Shown here: piece after piece, positions 1 to 56,390 of the stretch
How the letters are laid out: every line of letters starts with the position of its first letter
How positions within the stretch are numbered: position 1 is the stretch's first letter
NCBI GenBank assembly: GCA_948146395.1
Contig: OX411557.1
Coordinates: 30,123,863-30,187,862, forward strand
Length of the DNA stretch: 64,000 nucleotides
Reading direction: 5' to 3'
From: Fragum whitleyi
Lineage: Eukaryota; Mollusca; Bivalvia; Cardiida; Cardiidae
Notes under the pieces: generated by a model
The model's database searches: none
What the model was told of the DNA's origin: nothing
Seen by the model: the letters and a program-made list of their open reading frames with translations, nothing else
Translations under genes and position numbers: made by a program

Positions 1-42936
<42,936 letters not shown>

Positions 42937-42947
42937 CTGAAATCAAA

Positions 42948-43185
42948 TAAGTTTGTTTGTATAGGGTTAGACATCACTTTCAACACTATTTCTGTCATAT
43001 CAGCACCTAACCTTAGTTTCCTATTATTTCCCACACCAGTACGACCACATCTTTGTACTACTTATCATGCAACCATTGCTTATAGACAAATGACTTGTGT
43101 CACATTGACTTATGTCAAATGTCAGATAACAGTTGGCCGTGTCAGGGTTCCAACTCACAACCCCAGGATTAACAGCCCAAAGCTA
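42948..43185 (-). mobile_element. tRNA-derived SINE, diverged
   Basis: SINE body recognisable (TCACACCAGTACGACCAC, GGGTTCCAACTCACAACCCC), with low similarity, 11 bp upstream of TRIP12 exon 1. Confidence 0.6.
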
Positions 43186-43223
43186 AAATCAAATGAGCAT
43201 GTGTGTGTTATTTTGACTAAATG

Positions 43224-43532
43224 AATTGATTGAATGGAGTTTAACGCTGCTTTCAGCATTTTTTCAGTTATATCGCAGTGCCTGGAGCACCTAACAATAG
43301 ATTCATGGTATTTCTCTCACCAGTACAACCACTACATCCTTTCCTAGCCCCTAGCTGCTATCTCACATAGGTCTACAATTATAAACCCATTTGTGAGAGA
43401 CAAATAGTCAGAAAGAATGAGTGCCTCTGTCGGGGATCAAACCCAGGACCTTTAGATTGAGTCTGACACCTTGGATCAAACCCAGGACCTTTTGATTGAG
43501 TCTGACACCTTCCAACTGCGCTATGATGGCAA
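43224..43532 (-). mobile_element. tRNA-derived SINE with internally duplicated head
   Basis: The part of the head GGATCAAACCCAGGACCTTT..GAGTCTGACACCTT occurs twice in tandem (43,433-43,512), so the B box is doubled. Confidence 0.85.
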
Positions 43533-44763
43533 TCCTGATATTTCAAACAATTCCATTTGAGTGCAATGTAGACACTGAACAAATATATGTGTTGGGCAAT
43601 CGCCATAAATCACAGTTGATTATCAATTTTAGTATGACTGGGCAGAGAAAAACATCTAATCAGTGGAGTGGAAATACAATGTACTAATTTTCTCCACTTG
43701 CACATAGACAAGTAAATTTCAATTTCCTACTTGTCCAGGATCAAAAAGAACTTGTCAGCACAAAAACTAAATAGAAAAATATTGAGAAAACATTGTTCTG
43801 AACAAAGAAAGTGCTGTAACCCAGCATTTTCTTTATCAAAAACAACGTTTTCAATCTTTTGTTACAAACATAAGGATGAGTTTACTCCGAGATTGATTGA
43901 GTATGGTTCAATGATTTGCCAGGGTATTAACTTGTACATGGACAAGAGCCCTGGTAAATCGTATTTGTCCAAAAATGGAAAAGCCTTTGCCAGACAAGGC
44001 GGATATGGGAATAGGACAATTCTTGGGAAAGCATTAGGTGACGCATCATGCCAAATATGGAAGCTCTAGCCATTATGGTTTATGAGGATAAGATTTATAA
44101 GTTTTTTTCTGTTGCCATAGCAACTGTACTTCTGCACTGATTTCAGCTCTATATGTAGTTTTTGAAAGTGCTTAAATTAGGAATCATTCCTGTAAAAAAA
44201 TCATGGATATCTAATTAGTAGTTCTGGAGACAAAGTAGCCTAGAAAATTGTTCTTTGCCCACAAGTAGAAAAGCCTGTCTCCGACAAGTCAGGCATGGGA
44301 ATTTTACATCCCTGAATGATAAATTCATTGTATGAATGTTTTCTTTGAAGTTAATACAGAACTCCCAGTAAGCTTTGTAAAAACTTATGACCCGTAAACT
44401 CATTCTACAGATCTTCCTACAAACTGCTATCAACTTTGAAAACTATGTACTATGGCTTTGAGTTTCAGTCATATGTAAGGAACTTGTCAATGGGTTATGA
44501 AATTTTATAGTTGATTGTCGCAATAGGAAGCAAAAACAAAATGATGATCAAGATATAAGTGTTCATTGTAGTGTAAGATTAATTTAACTTTCATTGAGTG
44601 AATAACTATTCCACTTGTGAAAATGACTTTTTATTCAATTAAAAGGTATTTTTCAAGTGGGTTTTTCTCAAACATCTATGGTCTTTTGCCACCATGTGTA
44701 TTTTTTTCTGATCAGAATGAAAATTGAAGATCCACACCAAACCCTTAATCCTTGAATACAACT
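43533..44763. other. Unassigned flank or intron with degenerate repeat traces
   Basis: Around 43,910-44,290 traces of an AACAAG-type element's monomers are visible (GACAAGAGCCCTGG, ATGGAAGCTCTAGCCATTA); no gene seen. Confidence 0.4.
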
Positions 44764-45197
44764 TAGTGTTGAGCAATCGGTTCCAAATCACAATCCATAA
44801 TCCATTTTCAGTTTGAAGAGTAAATCAACTAATGATCGATAGTACAATCGTTTTCTGAGAAAATATAAATTATCACAGAAATCCCAGTATCAATCCTTGA
44901 AGAATAGAATCTGAAAGTTTAGTTAAAATTCATGACCTATAGACTCATCCAGCAGATATTTCTTATAAACTTCATGGCTCAGCATGAATCAATTGTAACT
45001 GCCTATAGACATATAGGCAGTTACATCTGTTTCATTCCGAGCCATCAAACTGATGTCAGTTCCATTAAAATATTATGGGTTTCAGTTATTAGTTAGGTTC
45101 TGATTAATCAATTATGAAATTTCTTAGTCGATTAGCACAATCGGAAGCCCAAACTAAATAGTCAATGGATTATAATTGATTAATTTGCCCATCACTA
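44764..45197. mobile_element. hAT non-autonomous element, 434 bp, 8-bp target duplication
   Basis: ATACAACT occurs exactly at 44,756-44,763 and 45,198-45,205. Ends TAGTGTTGAGC and GCCCATCACTA. It carries an internal hairpin (AACTGCCTATAGACATATAGGCAGTT, stem AACTGCCTATA). Eight-base duplication plus TAGTG ends fit hAT. Confidence 0.9.
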
Positions 45198-45205
45198 ATA
45201 CAACT

Positions 45206-45944
45206 CATACATCTTTGATACCAGACATAACTGAAACAGTTGTAATAGACTTCTAAATGCCTCTTTGAAAGTGATAAGAGAGGCAGTGAGTCCCTTTCTA
45301 TTTTGTGTGTGTGTGTGTATATTGTGAAGGTTTTTCACCATTGCTACCAATTAACAGCTTGATGGACTGAGGCAGTGACTATTACACCCATGTCAGGTAA
45401 TCTTATGAACCGCCTGAAACTGCGCAGATATACCGTGTCACATAAACTGAATAATTGGCGGCTAAATCTATGAGAAAATAGACCTGTTTCATATTCAGAA
45501 AATTGAACATTAATATGTTTGTTATCCAAGTATGGGCACATATCTTAAAGTAATTGAATTTCCGAATTATTACCAGTGTTGTTTTTTTATTCTAACAGTC
45601 TTCTCGAAATTGCAGTTCTATTCTTTACTGCACAGAGTGTTCATCAAACTCAATGGTGCCTCTGTTCATGAACGGGTTGAGTAATGTAAAGGACTTTCTG
45701 TACAGATAAAATGTCTATAGATAACATAGTCTAAATGGTTGGTTAGTATGGTTGTGCAGTGGTTCTGAAATAAGCTGTCTGAGTTGTCTGACTTGTTCAT
45801 TTAGCTGCACTGTCAAAATGTGTACTTTTCTTTCTTAAGTGGGCAACACTGTAACTTTCTTACACCACACAATCAGCGAGTAATAAGTCAAGCAAGCTAA
45901 TCACTGAGCTATCAATGCAGTCAAGTTTATATATCATTTTACCC
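45206..45944. other. Unassigned, with a short GT microsatellite
   Basis: A (GT)8 run lies near 45,304-45,319; no gene or repeat family recognised. Confidence 0.5.
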
Positions 45945-46312
45945 AGGGATCGACACTAACACCAGTCCTCGGGCCCGAGGCCTGTGAAATTTAGGGAGGA
46001 CTGACAGAAGCTGCCATGTTGCAGGTCCTTAAGGCCTGTAGTTAATAACCATATCAATCCCAATCCGTCCAATTTTTTAAAATACCAATATTTTAGTATC
46101 ATATTGAAAACATTGCGGAAAAAGAAGAAATTGCTCGTCACAAGCAATTTCTGCTTTTCCCACACTGTTTTCCTTACACTTGACTCCTTAAATTGCCTCA
46201 AAAATAAATATGGGTTTATAGAGGACCTGCTCTTACCAGGGAGGACCCGTGAGATTTCAAGCTTATCGGTCCTTTGGGCTGGTGGTTAAATGTAGTAAGT
46301 GTCAAACCCTGT
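45945..46312. mobile_element. Palindromic element (GGGATCGACACTAACACC family), complete
   Basis: Left CGACACTAACACCAGTCCTC, centre AAGAAATTGCTCGTCACAAG, right GGCTGGTGG..AGTGTCAAACCCTG. Confidence 0.8.
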
Positions 46313-47111
46313 TACCTGCTGACAATGAAGCTTGTTTTGTATTATGCTATATTTGCCTAATTCCATGGGTATTTCTCAAAATAGCTTTAGACAACTGTAA
46401 TGACGTCATCAAAACTAAGAAAATTGGAGCTAGAAAATAACTTGCTCATTTTGTGTTTCTGTTGACATAGTCTACTTATGTGTGACTTCCTGGTTTCGGG
46501 AATAATTGAATATTTTGATAAGGAACGATACATAACATATGAAAAACCTTCCTTTATCCGTGACCTGTCAAAAAAGTTGGTTAAATTAAGAACAATACTG
46601 GAATGACACCTGAAGAAATTGGATGCTACACATGCATAGTATGTCTGAGGCCTCATCCTTAAACTTGGACTTTAGAAAATAAAAAAACCAACTCGAATTT
46701 GTTCATTTTAAAAGACTACCAGAAATTCCGAAAATTTTAGATATAAGATTGATTAAGTCGAAATTTGAAGGACCAATCTCATTTTTCAAAGCAATTTTGA
46801 TCAAACATATGAATAAATGCTTCCTCAGAATAATCTGTGAAGGAAATTAATGATTCCTTATTTCCTTCAATAGTCTTTTTAATAGCCACAGATAAAAGAC
46901 AACCCACGGCTTAAGGCATATCAAACAAAAATGGGTGTCAATGTTAAAATTTCATGATAGAGACAGTCTTTGGTCAGAAATTTGCTCACTTGGAAGGCAC
47001 TAAATTTGTTGTAGGAAATAGCTTATCATAAGTTTCATAAACTGATCTTAGAATGAATTAACTTAAGAAATAGCTTTCTTAGTTATTGACCATCTAGAAT
47101 TCTTTTTATTT

Positions 47112-47560
47112 CTTACCAAAGATGGTGACGGGGAAGTAGAGAGAAGTCGAGACATAAAGATAAACGTTTTGCTTTTCCATGTTTTCAGTATATTATGTAG
47201 TAATTCAAATTGATTATCATTGACGGACTCTTTTACCGAAATATCAACATATATCTTTGTGGTGTGCACCACCACGAACAATAGAAGGAAGGACAAAAAT
47301 CACAATAACAACAAATATCGTCATGAGAAAGGCTTCCAACATCGCACTTTTTCCAGAAGTAAAACGTAGTCTTAATCTACAATAGAAAGAATGGGATCAA
47401 TTATATTAGACATATATTGCATACTCTCTTAAAATACGGCGATAAATGTCTGATAAACGGTGTCACAAAGGCAAATTTTGGATATTTTCTGTGTATGGTC
47501 TGGACAGATGATCTTATTCGTCCATGATGCGCGCGCATGTTATTTGACATCCGGTTAAGA
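47112..47560 (-). promoter_or_regulatory. Candidate TRIP12 first exon and promoter region
   Basis: TRIP12 needs a non-coding exon upstream of 42,936. A strong donor (TTTG|GTAAGAAAT) lies at 47,112-47,117, and 400 bp upstream are CpG-containing sequence and two CCGGAT/CCGGTT motifs (about 47,550-47,585) of the ETS-site type. An ATG frame at 47,244-47,342 (MLEAFLMTIFVVIVIFVLPS) looks signal-peptide-like but stops after 32 codons. All this is inference; no sequence feature links it to exon 1. Confidence 0.2.
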
Positions 47561-47879
47561 GGTCGGTTTTATTTTTCAACCGGATCAAAAATTTCTGTCG
47601 GCAATGTTGCAAAACTTAAGATTCCTAACCGTAAAGCATAGCATAAATGAAATAAATGCGCTTAGAAATGAAAAATCATTTAGTGTAAATTAATTAAGTT
47701 TTCACGCATGTCTTTATTACTCAGTCGGAAACAAACAGGCCACATTTAGCTGGTTACAAATTTTGAAAAGGACATTTAGAATTTTTCTAAGACTTCTGGT
47801 TTCAGGTTACAGTAGCGGATAAAGACCCCCCTTTGCGGATAATTACTAGTCTCGGATTGTAGATCTTAAGACGCATGAT

Positions 47880-48190
47880 TAATAACCGATAAAAATCATA
47901 ATTATATATATATAATAATAATAGTGAAAGTTGTTAAAGCAATAATGGATTTAATAAAATGACAGTTCATAATGATGATCGGATAATAATAATAATATTA
48001 CTGAATTATAAATGATCGATAATAATCAGGTAAATGATGATAATAATCATAATAGTAATACAGATCAAATAATGAAGAAATGATAAAAAAGAATTAAAAA
48101 ATAAAGAAATAAATAGCAAAAAAGAAAGAAAAACAAACAATAATAAAAGATGTAATAAATAAAAAAAAAAAGGTAGCTGATATAAATACT
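47880..48190. repeat. Low-complexity AT-rich tract
   Basis: Imperfect (ATA)n/(AATA)n and A-rich DNA without structure. Confidence 0.8.
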
Positions 48191-49719
48191 GCAACTTAGA
48201 CCAATCGGACTTGAAGAACTTATCAAAGTGACCTTCTAAAACAATATTTATGAGAAATACTTAATGAGTGATCGTTAAATAATCATGCACTTCGAAATGT
48301 TGATTTTAAAAATCACGGTAACAGGTTTCACGGATAGCTTCTAATCGAAACAGAACAGAAGAACATTGAAATATCGCTCGAGAATGCGATATTAGGCGTT
48401 AAAAAACTGAGTCCGAAGGAAGAGGTTTTTAGATTACCTGAACACAACATGCGCAATGTGAGCTTGTATGGTCACATCAAGCTAGGCTGTCGTGCGTCGG
48501 TCGTCATCAACAATTCTGTTTTAAATTATTTCCGAGTCCTCAGTCACAAATACATAGGTCTATTTCAACCAAACTAATCATGCAATTTCAATGAAACTCG
48601 GCATGAATGTTCGTTCGTGACCCGACTTAAAATTAGAATTGAGAAATTCTTTTCGGCCCCGTAGAAAATATGGGTGTGGCCCTTTCTAACTATGTAATCT
48701 GTGAACAACATCACCTATTAATCAAACAAATAGAATAATTTAAACGAAACTCTGTATGAATAGTCCTTCGGTGACCTTTTTAATCTATTATTTTTTCACC
48801 GCCATTTTCCGTCACCTGTACTAGTCGCGCGTTTTTATTTTCATTTTTTTTTACCGTCACCTTGGATTACGCTTTCAAATTTTGGGGGCATATAACGATA
48901 TTTTAATGGAAAAATCCATTCTTTGGAACATTTAAAAGGAACGAACATAATTAGGACAAACCCAAACATAGTTTAATATACTAACGAAGGAAAATTTATG
49001 GTATCAGACGTACTATTATTTGTCGAACAGATCTTGTATGATAAATAACAAAGAGCAGAAAAAACTTAGCATTCAAAAATGAAAATAGGCTATCAAAATT
49101 ATGTGACTAATGACGTAGGTTGTCACCATTGAATAGTCTTAATTATATAATAAATACACCCAAAAGCACATACTTATTTAGAAAAAAAGTCGTCTTTTTG
49201 TAGAAGTTCGCTAAAATTGGAGGCAAAATGTCTTTTCATGGATGGCCACAATATCCGGAAGTACCTTGATACTGGAGTGCCACCTTTCCATCAAACGTGA
49301 TGACGTCACTGTTTAAATTGTTACAATTTTTAACTCGATTTTTCTGGGGTTGAAAGGTTTTATTAAAGTATAAACTGCCTTTGGCTGAAAAATGATAGTC
49401 GATACATTCTGCTCCAATTTTTGTAAGGATTTACTTAAACTTAAAAATGGACTCTAATTGTTCGATTCAGAGTCAATTACTTTCGATGACTGTAAAAAGA
49501 GGTTTTATGAAACATTTCCATTCGAGGAAGTAGACATAATGGATGAATATTGAACTAGTCACTGAAAAGTTGACCATTGGACAAATACCGTATGGCCTCC
49601 GAAAAGTCTAAGCAGTCAAGGTTGATTTTTACTGTTCCGTCCATTTTCTTTTGTAGTTTATATATATTTACCCGTAAGCTATCGGCTGTAGTTCTCCCAC
49701 CTGTGGTACAGATAACAAC
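48191..49719. other. Intergenic sequence, little recognised
   Basis: About 48,420-48,790 looks like a degraded tandem-repeat element in minus orientation (GTCGTGCGTCGGTCGTC near its end). The rest shows no gene. Confidence 0.4.
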
Positions 49720-50670
49720 ATCGTGAAATTGACAAGGTAAATGATTTTGGAATGGTTTTGGAGTGAAATTCGATGAGTGTGTGGACCGAGTTTTGAGTGA
49801 AATTTAAGGCAGGTAATCTAATATCGCTAATTTTGTTAAGGATGAACAAAATAAGCGATTTTTTCTCTCCCGCTAAATGTAAATTTCACAATGTAACTAA
49901 CTGTACATACACAGAGTTTTAAAATGATGCTGTGTGTTTTATAAATTTGTATTTGAACCCCCGTGTTATAAAAATGTTTTGAACTGCGACGAATCTGTGT
50001 AATGCGGAAAGTTAAGTGAACATTATCTTTTTAACTTGGTTATCCTACCTATTTCATACAAATTGCTCCCTTTATTTCTATTTTTTGAATTTATTATATT
50101 GATAATTCCGATCGGTGTAGCATGACGATTGATGTAGTGTATAATAAGGAAATAGGCAAAACCTAGAAGAATGGACATTAAAAGTCTTATGAAAAAGGAA
50201 AGTTCTATTTATCTGTTATTGTGACACCCAAATCGTTTACTAAATTACCATTTTAAAATAAGCCATAAAGAGAAGCCATCTTGTTGGAGTTCGCATTGGC
50301 AAATACCCAAGTTTACAGTTAGCACCATCATGAAATGGACAAGGTGAATGATTTTGGAATAATTTTGGAACGAATTTGAATGAGTGCGATGGGTTGGTTT
50401 CGAGTGAAATTAAATGGAGGTTATCCAATATCGCTTATTTTGTTCATCTTGAGCAAAATGAAATTGACAAGGTAAATGATATTTGGATGATTTTGTAATG
50501 AATTTGAATGAGTGCGAAGAGTGGGTTTTGAGTGAAATTAAATAGTGGTAATCCAACATCGCTAATTTTGTTTAAGATGAACAAAATGAAATTGACAAGG
50601 TAAATGATTTTGGGATGATTTTGGAATGAATTAGAATGAGTGCGATGAGTGGGTTTTGAGTGAAATCGCA
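49720..50670 (+). repeat. Dispersed-to-tandem repeat of about 130 bp
   Basis: Units at 49,721-49,855, 50,329-50,458, 50,460-50,588 and 50,589-50,668 share GACAAGGTAAATGATTTTGG, GAGTGAAATT and a closing ATATCGCTAATTTTGTT. Looser relatives lie at 52,945-53,020 and 54,643-55,020. No protein product is supported. Confidence 0.8.
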
Positions 50671-50819
50671 ATCAATTGTGTAGTTCTTTTTTGTAGTTCA
50701 AAATACATAGCAAGCAAAACTGAATAGCTGAAAATTTGAAATGTTTTTATGAAATACAATAATTATAATGATTAAAAAGGTAAATTGAAAAAAAATACTA
50801 ATTGATGATAATCACAAGG

Positions 50820-50906
50820 ATTTAAATTCGTGTCCCTGTCGGGTATTGAACTCGACCCGTCATCTTATTGCACTTCGGGTAGGCGTCTTTAACCAATGTG
50901 CTATAG
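50820..50906 (-). mobile_element. tRNA-like SINE head of a different family
   Basis: On the minus strand it reads GCTATAGCACATTGGTTAAA (A box-like) and GGGTCGAGTTCAATACCCGA (B box-like); no body or tail of the main SINE follows. Confidence 0.55.
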
Positions 50907-53900
50907 CGTTTTATTTAATATATGTGGTATATATAATATGAACAGTTAAGGAAATTTTACGCTGCTGAAATACTCGAACACTGACGTAAGTTAATGAGTG
51001 CCAGGTCATTTTAGATAAATAATAGTTGTGTATTCAATTAAATAGTAACATTCTAAACATTAATCATACAAAATTACAAACATCTAATGCCAATAATGTG
51101 TACTTATATATTAATATAGTTATGACACAGTCATACTCATACAATAATTGTAATCAATTTTTTAACACATTAAAGCGAGCAATGTTAGCAACTTTATTTA
51201 CTTTTAGGTATCCTCCAGCATATCTAGACTAATACAAATATTGGATCAAGAAGCAGAAGAGCATTTTAAATGTTGTAAAAAACAAAAAAAAAAAAAAAAA
51301 AAAAAAAAAAACCAAAAACAAAAAAAACCAAAAACAAAAAACAATGTCGTTCTTCAGTACTTCCAGTGCTTTGATTTGCTAGGTATAAACCTGATATGTG
51401 CTCAAATGCTTTGAAACTTTAAGTTTTTATCTATTTATAAGAATTAAAGCATTCAAAATTAGATAAAAACAAAATAACGATAATATATTGACAATAGAAT
51501 TGAAGCAAGCAATCTCTAATAAACTTTGTTTGTATGCTTCAAGTATGCTTCGGATAAAGGAAAATATTTTTAGAAAAAATCTTTTTAAATCTTCTAAGGT
51601 CTTTGTTAGCGAAGTAAATTAGCGTTTTTTTGGTACTTTCAGCGCCTTGCTTTGTCGAAAACTTCTCTGAAAATCACACAATTGTGTTTAATCTTTGAAA
51701 TAATGTTTTTGAATTATGTTGAAAAGGGCCCAAAGAAATGATTCAATCAACACAATGAATATCAATTTCTGACTTAAGGTTAAGATATTGATTAGACTTG
51801 ACTTGGTGACCTTTGACCTCAATATTTCCTTAAAGCCCCATCCACCAAGTGGCAGACTTTCAGAATATGCCCAGTAGACATTGGGATTTCAAAAAATTAT
51901 AGTGCCAAAAATTCCTACTGGAATCGCCGTACTGGTCTATAGCCTATTGAATATCTCAATTTATTACGATTGGTTTTCAATTTAGTACTACAGTAATTAT
52001 TTTTGAGTAAACAAACAGACGAACTAATTTCTTTCGTTTATTCATCCGACTTACTAAGGATAGACACAAAAAGCATTAAAACACGTTCGATTTACTCAAC
52101 ATAGATAGATATTAGGGAATCCAAGGCCTTCGGCTGACTGAATACAGAAATAAGACCACCGAAGATGGCGGTGATTTATTATATCCAAAGCGGGACCTTT
52201 ACTTCTATATTTTCCTGCATCACCATAAATTGTGAAAATTTTAACTCTCACAATATACATAAGTTTGCAATGGTAAGTAATATAAGCTTCGCATTTAAAA
52301 TGTTAATTACTTGTGATCAAACCTTTTAGCAGATACCAAAATCTAGGTCATCTGCCAAGGTCATATTGTCAAGTTTATTAATTTTCAAATATATCTCCTT
52401 TACAAATTGTTGAAATTTCTTTTAACTTCTCATAAATGTTGTTTATTAAGTGCACCAACTAATTATTTTTTTCAAATTATGGCATACAATTTGACAAAGC
52501 CTTATTCGGGTAGCATAATCCGTTTCCGATTGGCTCTTGGCAGCGGTGATCCCCAATTGCAAATTTTGTGGCATCTCTAGTATTTTCAACTTTATCTATG
52601 GTGCTGTTGGGATACACCCAACGAAATATTCTGCTATGTTCGATATCCGGCCTTACACACTAACAAATTTTATTTGCCTTTCGGATAAGACGTAAAACCT
52701 AGCTCTCGTGCGACGGTGCTTTACATTTAGCAAGTTAACGAACAAGGCGGATCCCACCATGTTTCGTCATGAATCCTTATCCCCGCAACAACTAACCGTC
52801 TTCTTGGGGCGTCGTTCATATGGGCAGATGCTACGGTAGCGACGATGAATGAACGAAAATATACACAAATGGGTCATGCAGTATAGAACACAGAGAAAAG
52901 GTCAAAAAGAAATATTTATTTTTCAATGATTTTTTATCTAATTTAATGGGTGAGATGAGTAATATTTTAAAACATATCAAAGACAGGTAAAAGAATATCG
53001 CTTATTTCGTTCACTAAATCTATCCTCTCCCTTTGATAACAAATACATAAAATATTTCTGTTCTAGTCAAAGATTCGAAAATCCTGAAACGCGATTTTTC
53101 CGGCATACTTATGTTCGTATATCCCCTTACAGTATGGTCGATTTGTGCATTGACACAAGACAAACCAGACGGTCCGATGAGTACCAGCGACATGAGGTGT
53201 GCACTAATATTATTGAAATACGAGGGCCCATCAATAATTTCACGAACTTTTTCTGTTAAACGCGTGTTGGTTATCTAGGACCTTTCAAATTTCTTACTTT
53301 GACTACTCGTAAAGTGACATCTTCTTACTCATTTACTTTTACATCGTCACTCTTCCCAAGATGGAAGCACGTGCTACAGGGCGTAACATGACCTGTCACT
53401 AGCTCATAGATGGCATATCTGATTTTCTTATCAGCAAAGCCAGAGAATTATGTTGAATGAATGAATTAAGAAAATAGCGGTACATATTGCTAAGAGTTGA
53501 ACGTATTTTTCGAATTTTGCAATGGCAAAACTCCCAAATTGGATAATCTTGGCCATATAAATGTTCCAGATTGATGTAAAAGAGTTCACTTTTGTCTCCC
53601 GGTGCGTCATTACGGAAAAGTATCATTCAAGACCATTTCTGTCGCGGGCGATTTCTCTGTTGTTAATCGTTTCAACGGTGGTTAATTAATCCCTCATTGA
53701 ATGTTTTTTTTTCTTTCTGTCGAATAAAGTAATAAGAAATATTCCGTGAATTCCAAAAAGGCAGAAACCAAGCCAATGAGCTTGAAAATGGACGTAAAAT
53801 AGACAAATTATGCAATCAAACTGCACTCTTTTTCAATATTTCCATCTCAGACAAGTATTATTATGTTTTAATTGAACTTGCGGTAAGATGTAAATAGGAA

Positions 53901-54642
53901 ATCTTCTCACCGGCCATATTTTTTCTATAATTCGCCCCTAACATCTTTTGATCAATGCGACTCTCATAACACATGTTATTATATAATTTTCCAAAATCAT
54001 TTTGACTTATTAGTATATTTTGTGTTGAATATAAGACCAAAATGGATAATGCCTACAACAGATTTGTTTTGATTTGAAAATCATATTTTACTCGTGAAAT
54101 TCAGTCAAGTTTGCTCCATGATTTACGGAAAAATTAGTTTTCCAATTTCGATGGTATTTATCCACTTGAAAACATCCTTTATGAGAAAGGTATTTTTATC
54201 AAGGCGAATCCTTTGCAAAACGGCGCTCAAAATTTGAAAAATTAAAAAGAAAATAAACTATAATACGAGTAAAGTACTTGACGTTAGGAAAATAGGTGTG
54301 CGTCGTACGCATCAAGAAAGTTTGGTGTTTAATAATATCAAATTATGATACAATGCGTTAACGCATATTGAACTTAAAAGAATAGTTCACGAAATTATTG
54401 ATGGACACTCGCACTTTGATCTAAAATTGAAAATACCCACTCTATCTGTTACTGTTGAGCATGCGCATTAGCTTTTCGTGAGTTTATTGTTTCTGGTTTG
54501 AGCGTTGACAAGAAACGATTTTGCTATGCAACATCGGTTAAGAATCGATTCGCAAGTTCATTGATCAATTAAATGCTCCCAAATTAACCTAAGGCAGTGG
54601 AATCGTTGAGTGTTTGCCTCGACTTGAATAGTAAGAAACATC
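50907..54642. other. Intergenic sequence without recognisable genes
   Basis: No frame of interest. Near 52,560-52,870 the sequence (GGATAAGACGTAAAACCTAG, GGTGCTTTACATTTAG) resembles the 3' tails of some LINEs and SINEs, but I cannot define its ends. The A tract is listed separately. Confidence 0.4.
51275..51345. repeat. Long A tract
   Basis: More than thirty A in a row followed by ACCAAAAAC repeats; a weak assembly point and possibly the tail of a lost retroelement. Confidence 0.8.
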
Positions 54643-55583
54643 GTAAATTGGACAAGTTGAATGATTTTGGAATGAAATCAAACGATTGAGTGTAGCGAGT
54701 TTTGAATGTTTTTTAAGAGAGGTAAAATATTCGACAAATTAGCGATGTTTATTTTTACCTCCCTTTAATAAAGTCTACGCATATTTTCGATTTTTTATAA
54801 AGTCTCAACGGTTAAATCAGATTTTAAGAATCAACACCAGCCAGTTAAACCGTGTAATTATTTGATCGATTTGAAATGTTGATCATTTTGAAAGTTTTCG
54901 AAGGGTTTTTGAATTATTTGGGAGAATTTTTGAGTGATTGGAGTGAGTTTTTTAATAAATGATTGCAGCGTTGAGCGAGTGAGTTTGAATGGTTTTGATC
55001 GAGATGGGTGTCCTTTTTTTTCGAACAACAAAAACAACGAACTGTTTAAACTGGCAATTCATAATTTGATAACAAAACGCAGTGTTTCATTGCGTTTTGT
55101 CATGAAATTTTAAAATGCTCCAAAGATCAACATAGATGAGCGGAAATCATGAAATGGTTTGTTTTTTTCCTCAAGCGTATTGACCAAAGTACCAAAAGCA
55201 GAATCATCTAAAAAAATTACAATAAATTCCCTCGTCGGAGGTACTTTCCAGTTTACGGGAAAGTCCGATCGATATTCTGAATGAGGTTGGAATGTTATAA
55301 ATGAGCGCTGAGACAGTGATTTTGAATGATTTCAAGTGTGTTGATCGTCTATTTGAGCTCTCCTACTATGGAGGTAATAAAAATCAATCAATCAGTCTAT
55401 TTTACGCTGTTTTAAGTAGGCTTACCATGCACATGAGCAAAAAATTGAAGCCCCGTTTAAAATATAAAATATGTTATTGCGTCATTTTACAAGCGAGAGT
55501 CATACGTTCCAATAAAAATATATTAATACAATCCCATACACAAATTAGATAAATAAATAATAATCTAAAATAATAATTGTATA

Positions 55584-56390
55584 TTGAGTTCCATAAGAAA
55601 GTGTGCACTTTCACTTTTTGCATTTTTCTTGATTTTTACAAAGTTGGAGGAAAACTATGGAGTAAATTTCATACCATACTTTAGTCAAGACCTTTTAAAT
55701 TTATAAGTCAAGTCAGTTTTGGATAAAGTATCGCATGCTGCATACACGCAGACAGAACTTAAATTGTTGAGATTTGGCCCCCCTTACAGCTTTTTACTTG
55801 GTAAGAGTTATGTGTTGATGTTGCATTAAAGAGTTTTAGAAGCCATTCCAAGCCAATTCCAAACAAAAGTTTTAATGTTTATACAGACGTTACGTGTACG
55901 TCAACGTAAGACATTGCTACGTTGCTAGGCCAGTAACTTGTCGTTGAATGGTGCTATGGCGTTCTATGACATCTCGATTTGCTTAATAAAGGCCTTACAA
56001 AATGACGACCTCGATTTCTTTTGGAACATGAATGCTCAATCAATTTTGATGGCGTTCTAAACTTGACAAGGTTCGATTTTGTTCAACGTCGTTTATTGGT
56101 AGTCAAACCGCGCTGTAGCAACATGCACAATTGTGTTGAAGATGTGATTTTATGCTTAGGAAATCCGCAAAGATTCATCTGAATGCATTTGCAGACCAAT
56201 TATTCGACTAACGCGTAATGCACATGCAAAATATGCAGAATCAAATGTCTAATTTTTGCGCGAGATTTTTGTTTTCAAATATCGTTTGCACATACTCTCG
56301 GAGATAGTCATACGACGTTTCATGACGATAGATTGTGTAATTTCAGAGATAATCAAAATTCAAAAGTGCACACTTTCTTTTGGAACTGAG
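55584..56390. mobile_element. Mariner-like element, 807 bp, TA target site
   Basis: TA at 55,582-55,583 and 56,391-56,392. Inverted ends of about 28 bp share GAGTTCCA..AAGAAAGTGTGCACTTT. The inside has no transposase frame; it is either a non-autonomous member or too decayed. Confidence 0.82.

Noticed and set aside
52490..52870. Possible retroposon 3' tail (GGATAAGACGTAAAACC)
   Set aside because: The resemblance to known LINE/SINE tails is from memory and the borders cannot be set, so it is mentioned only in the regional entry.
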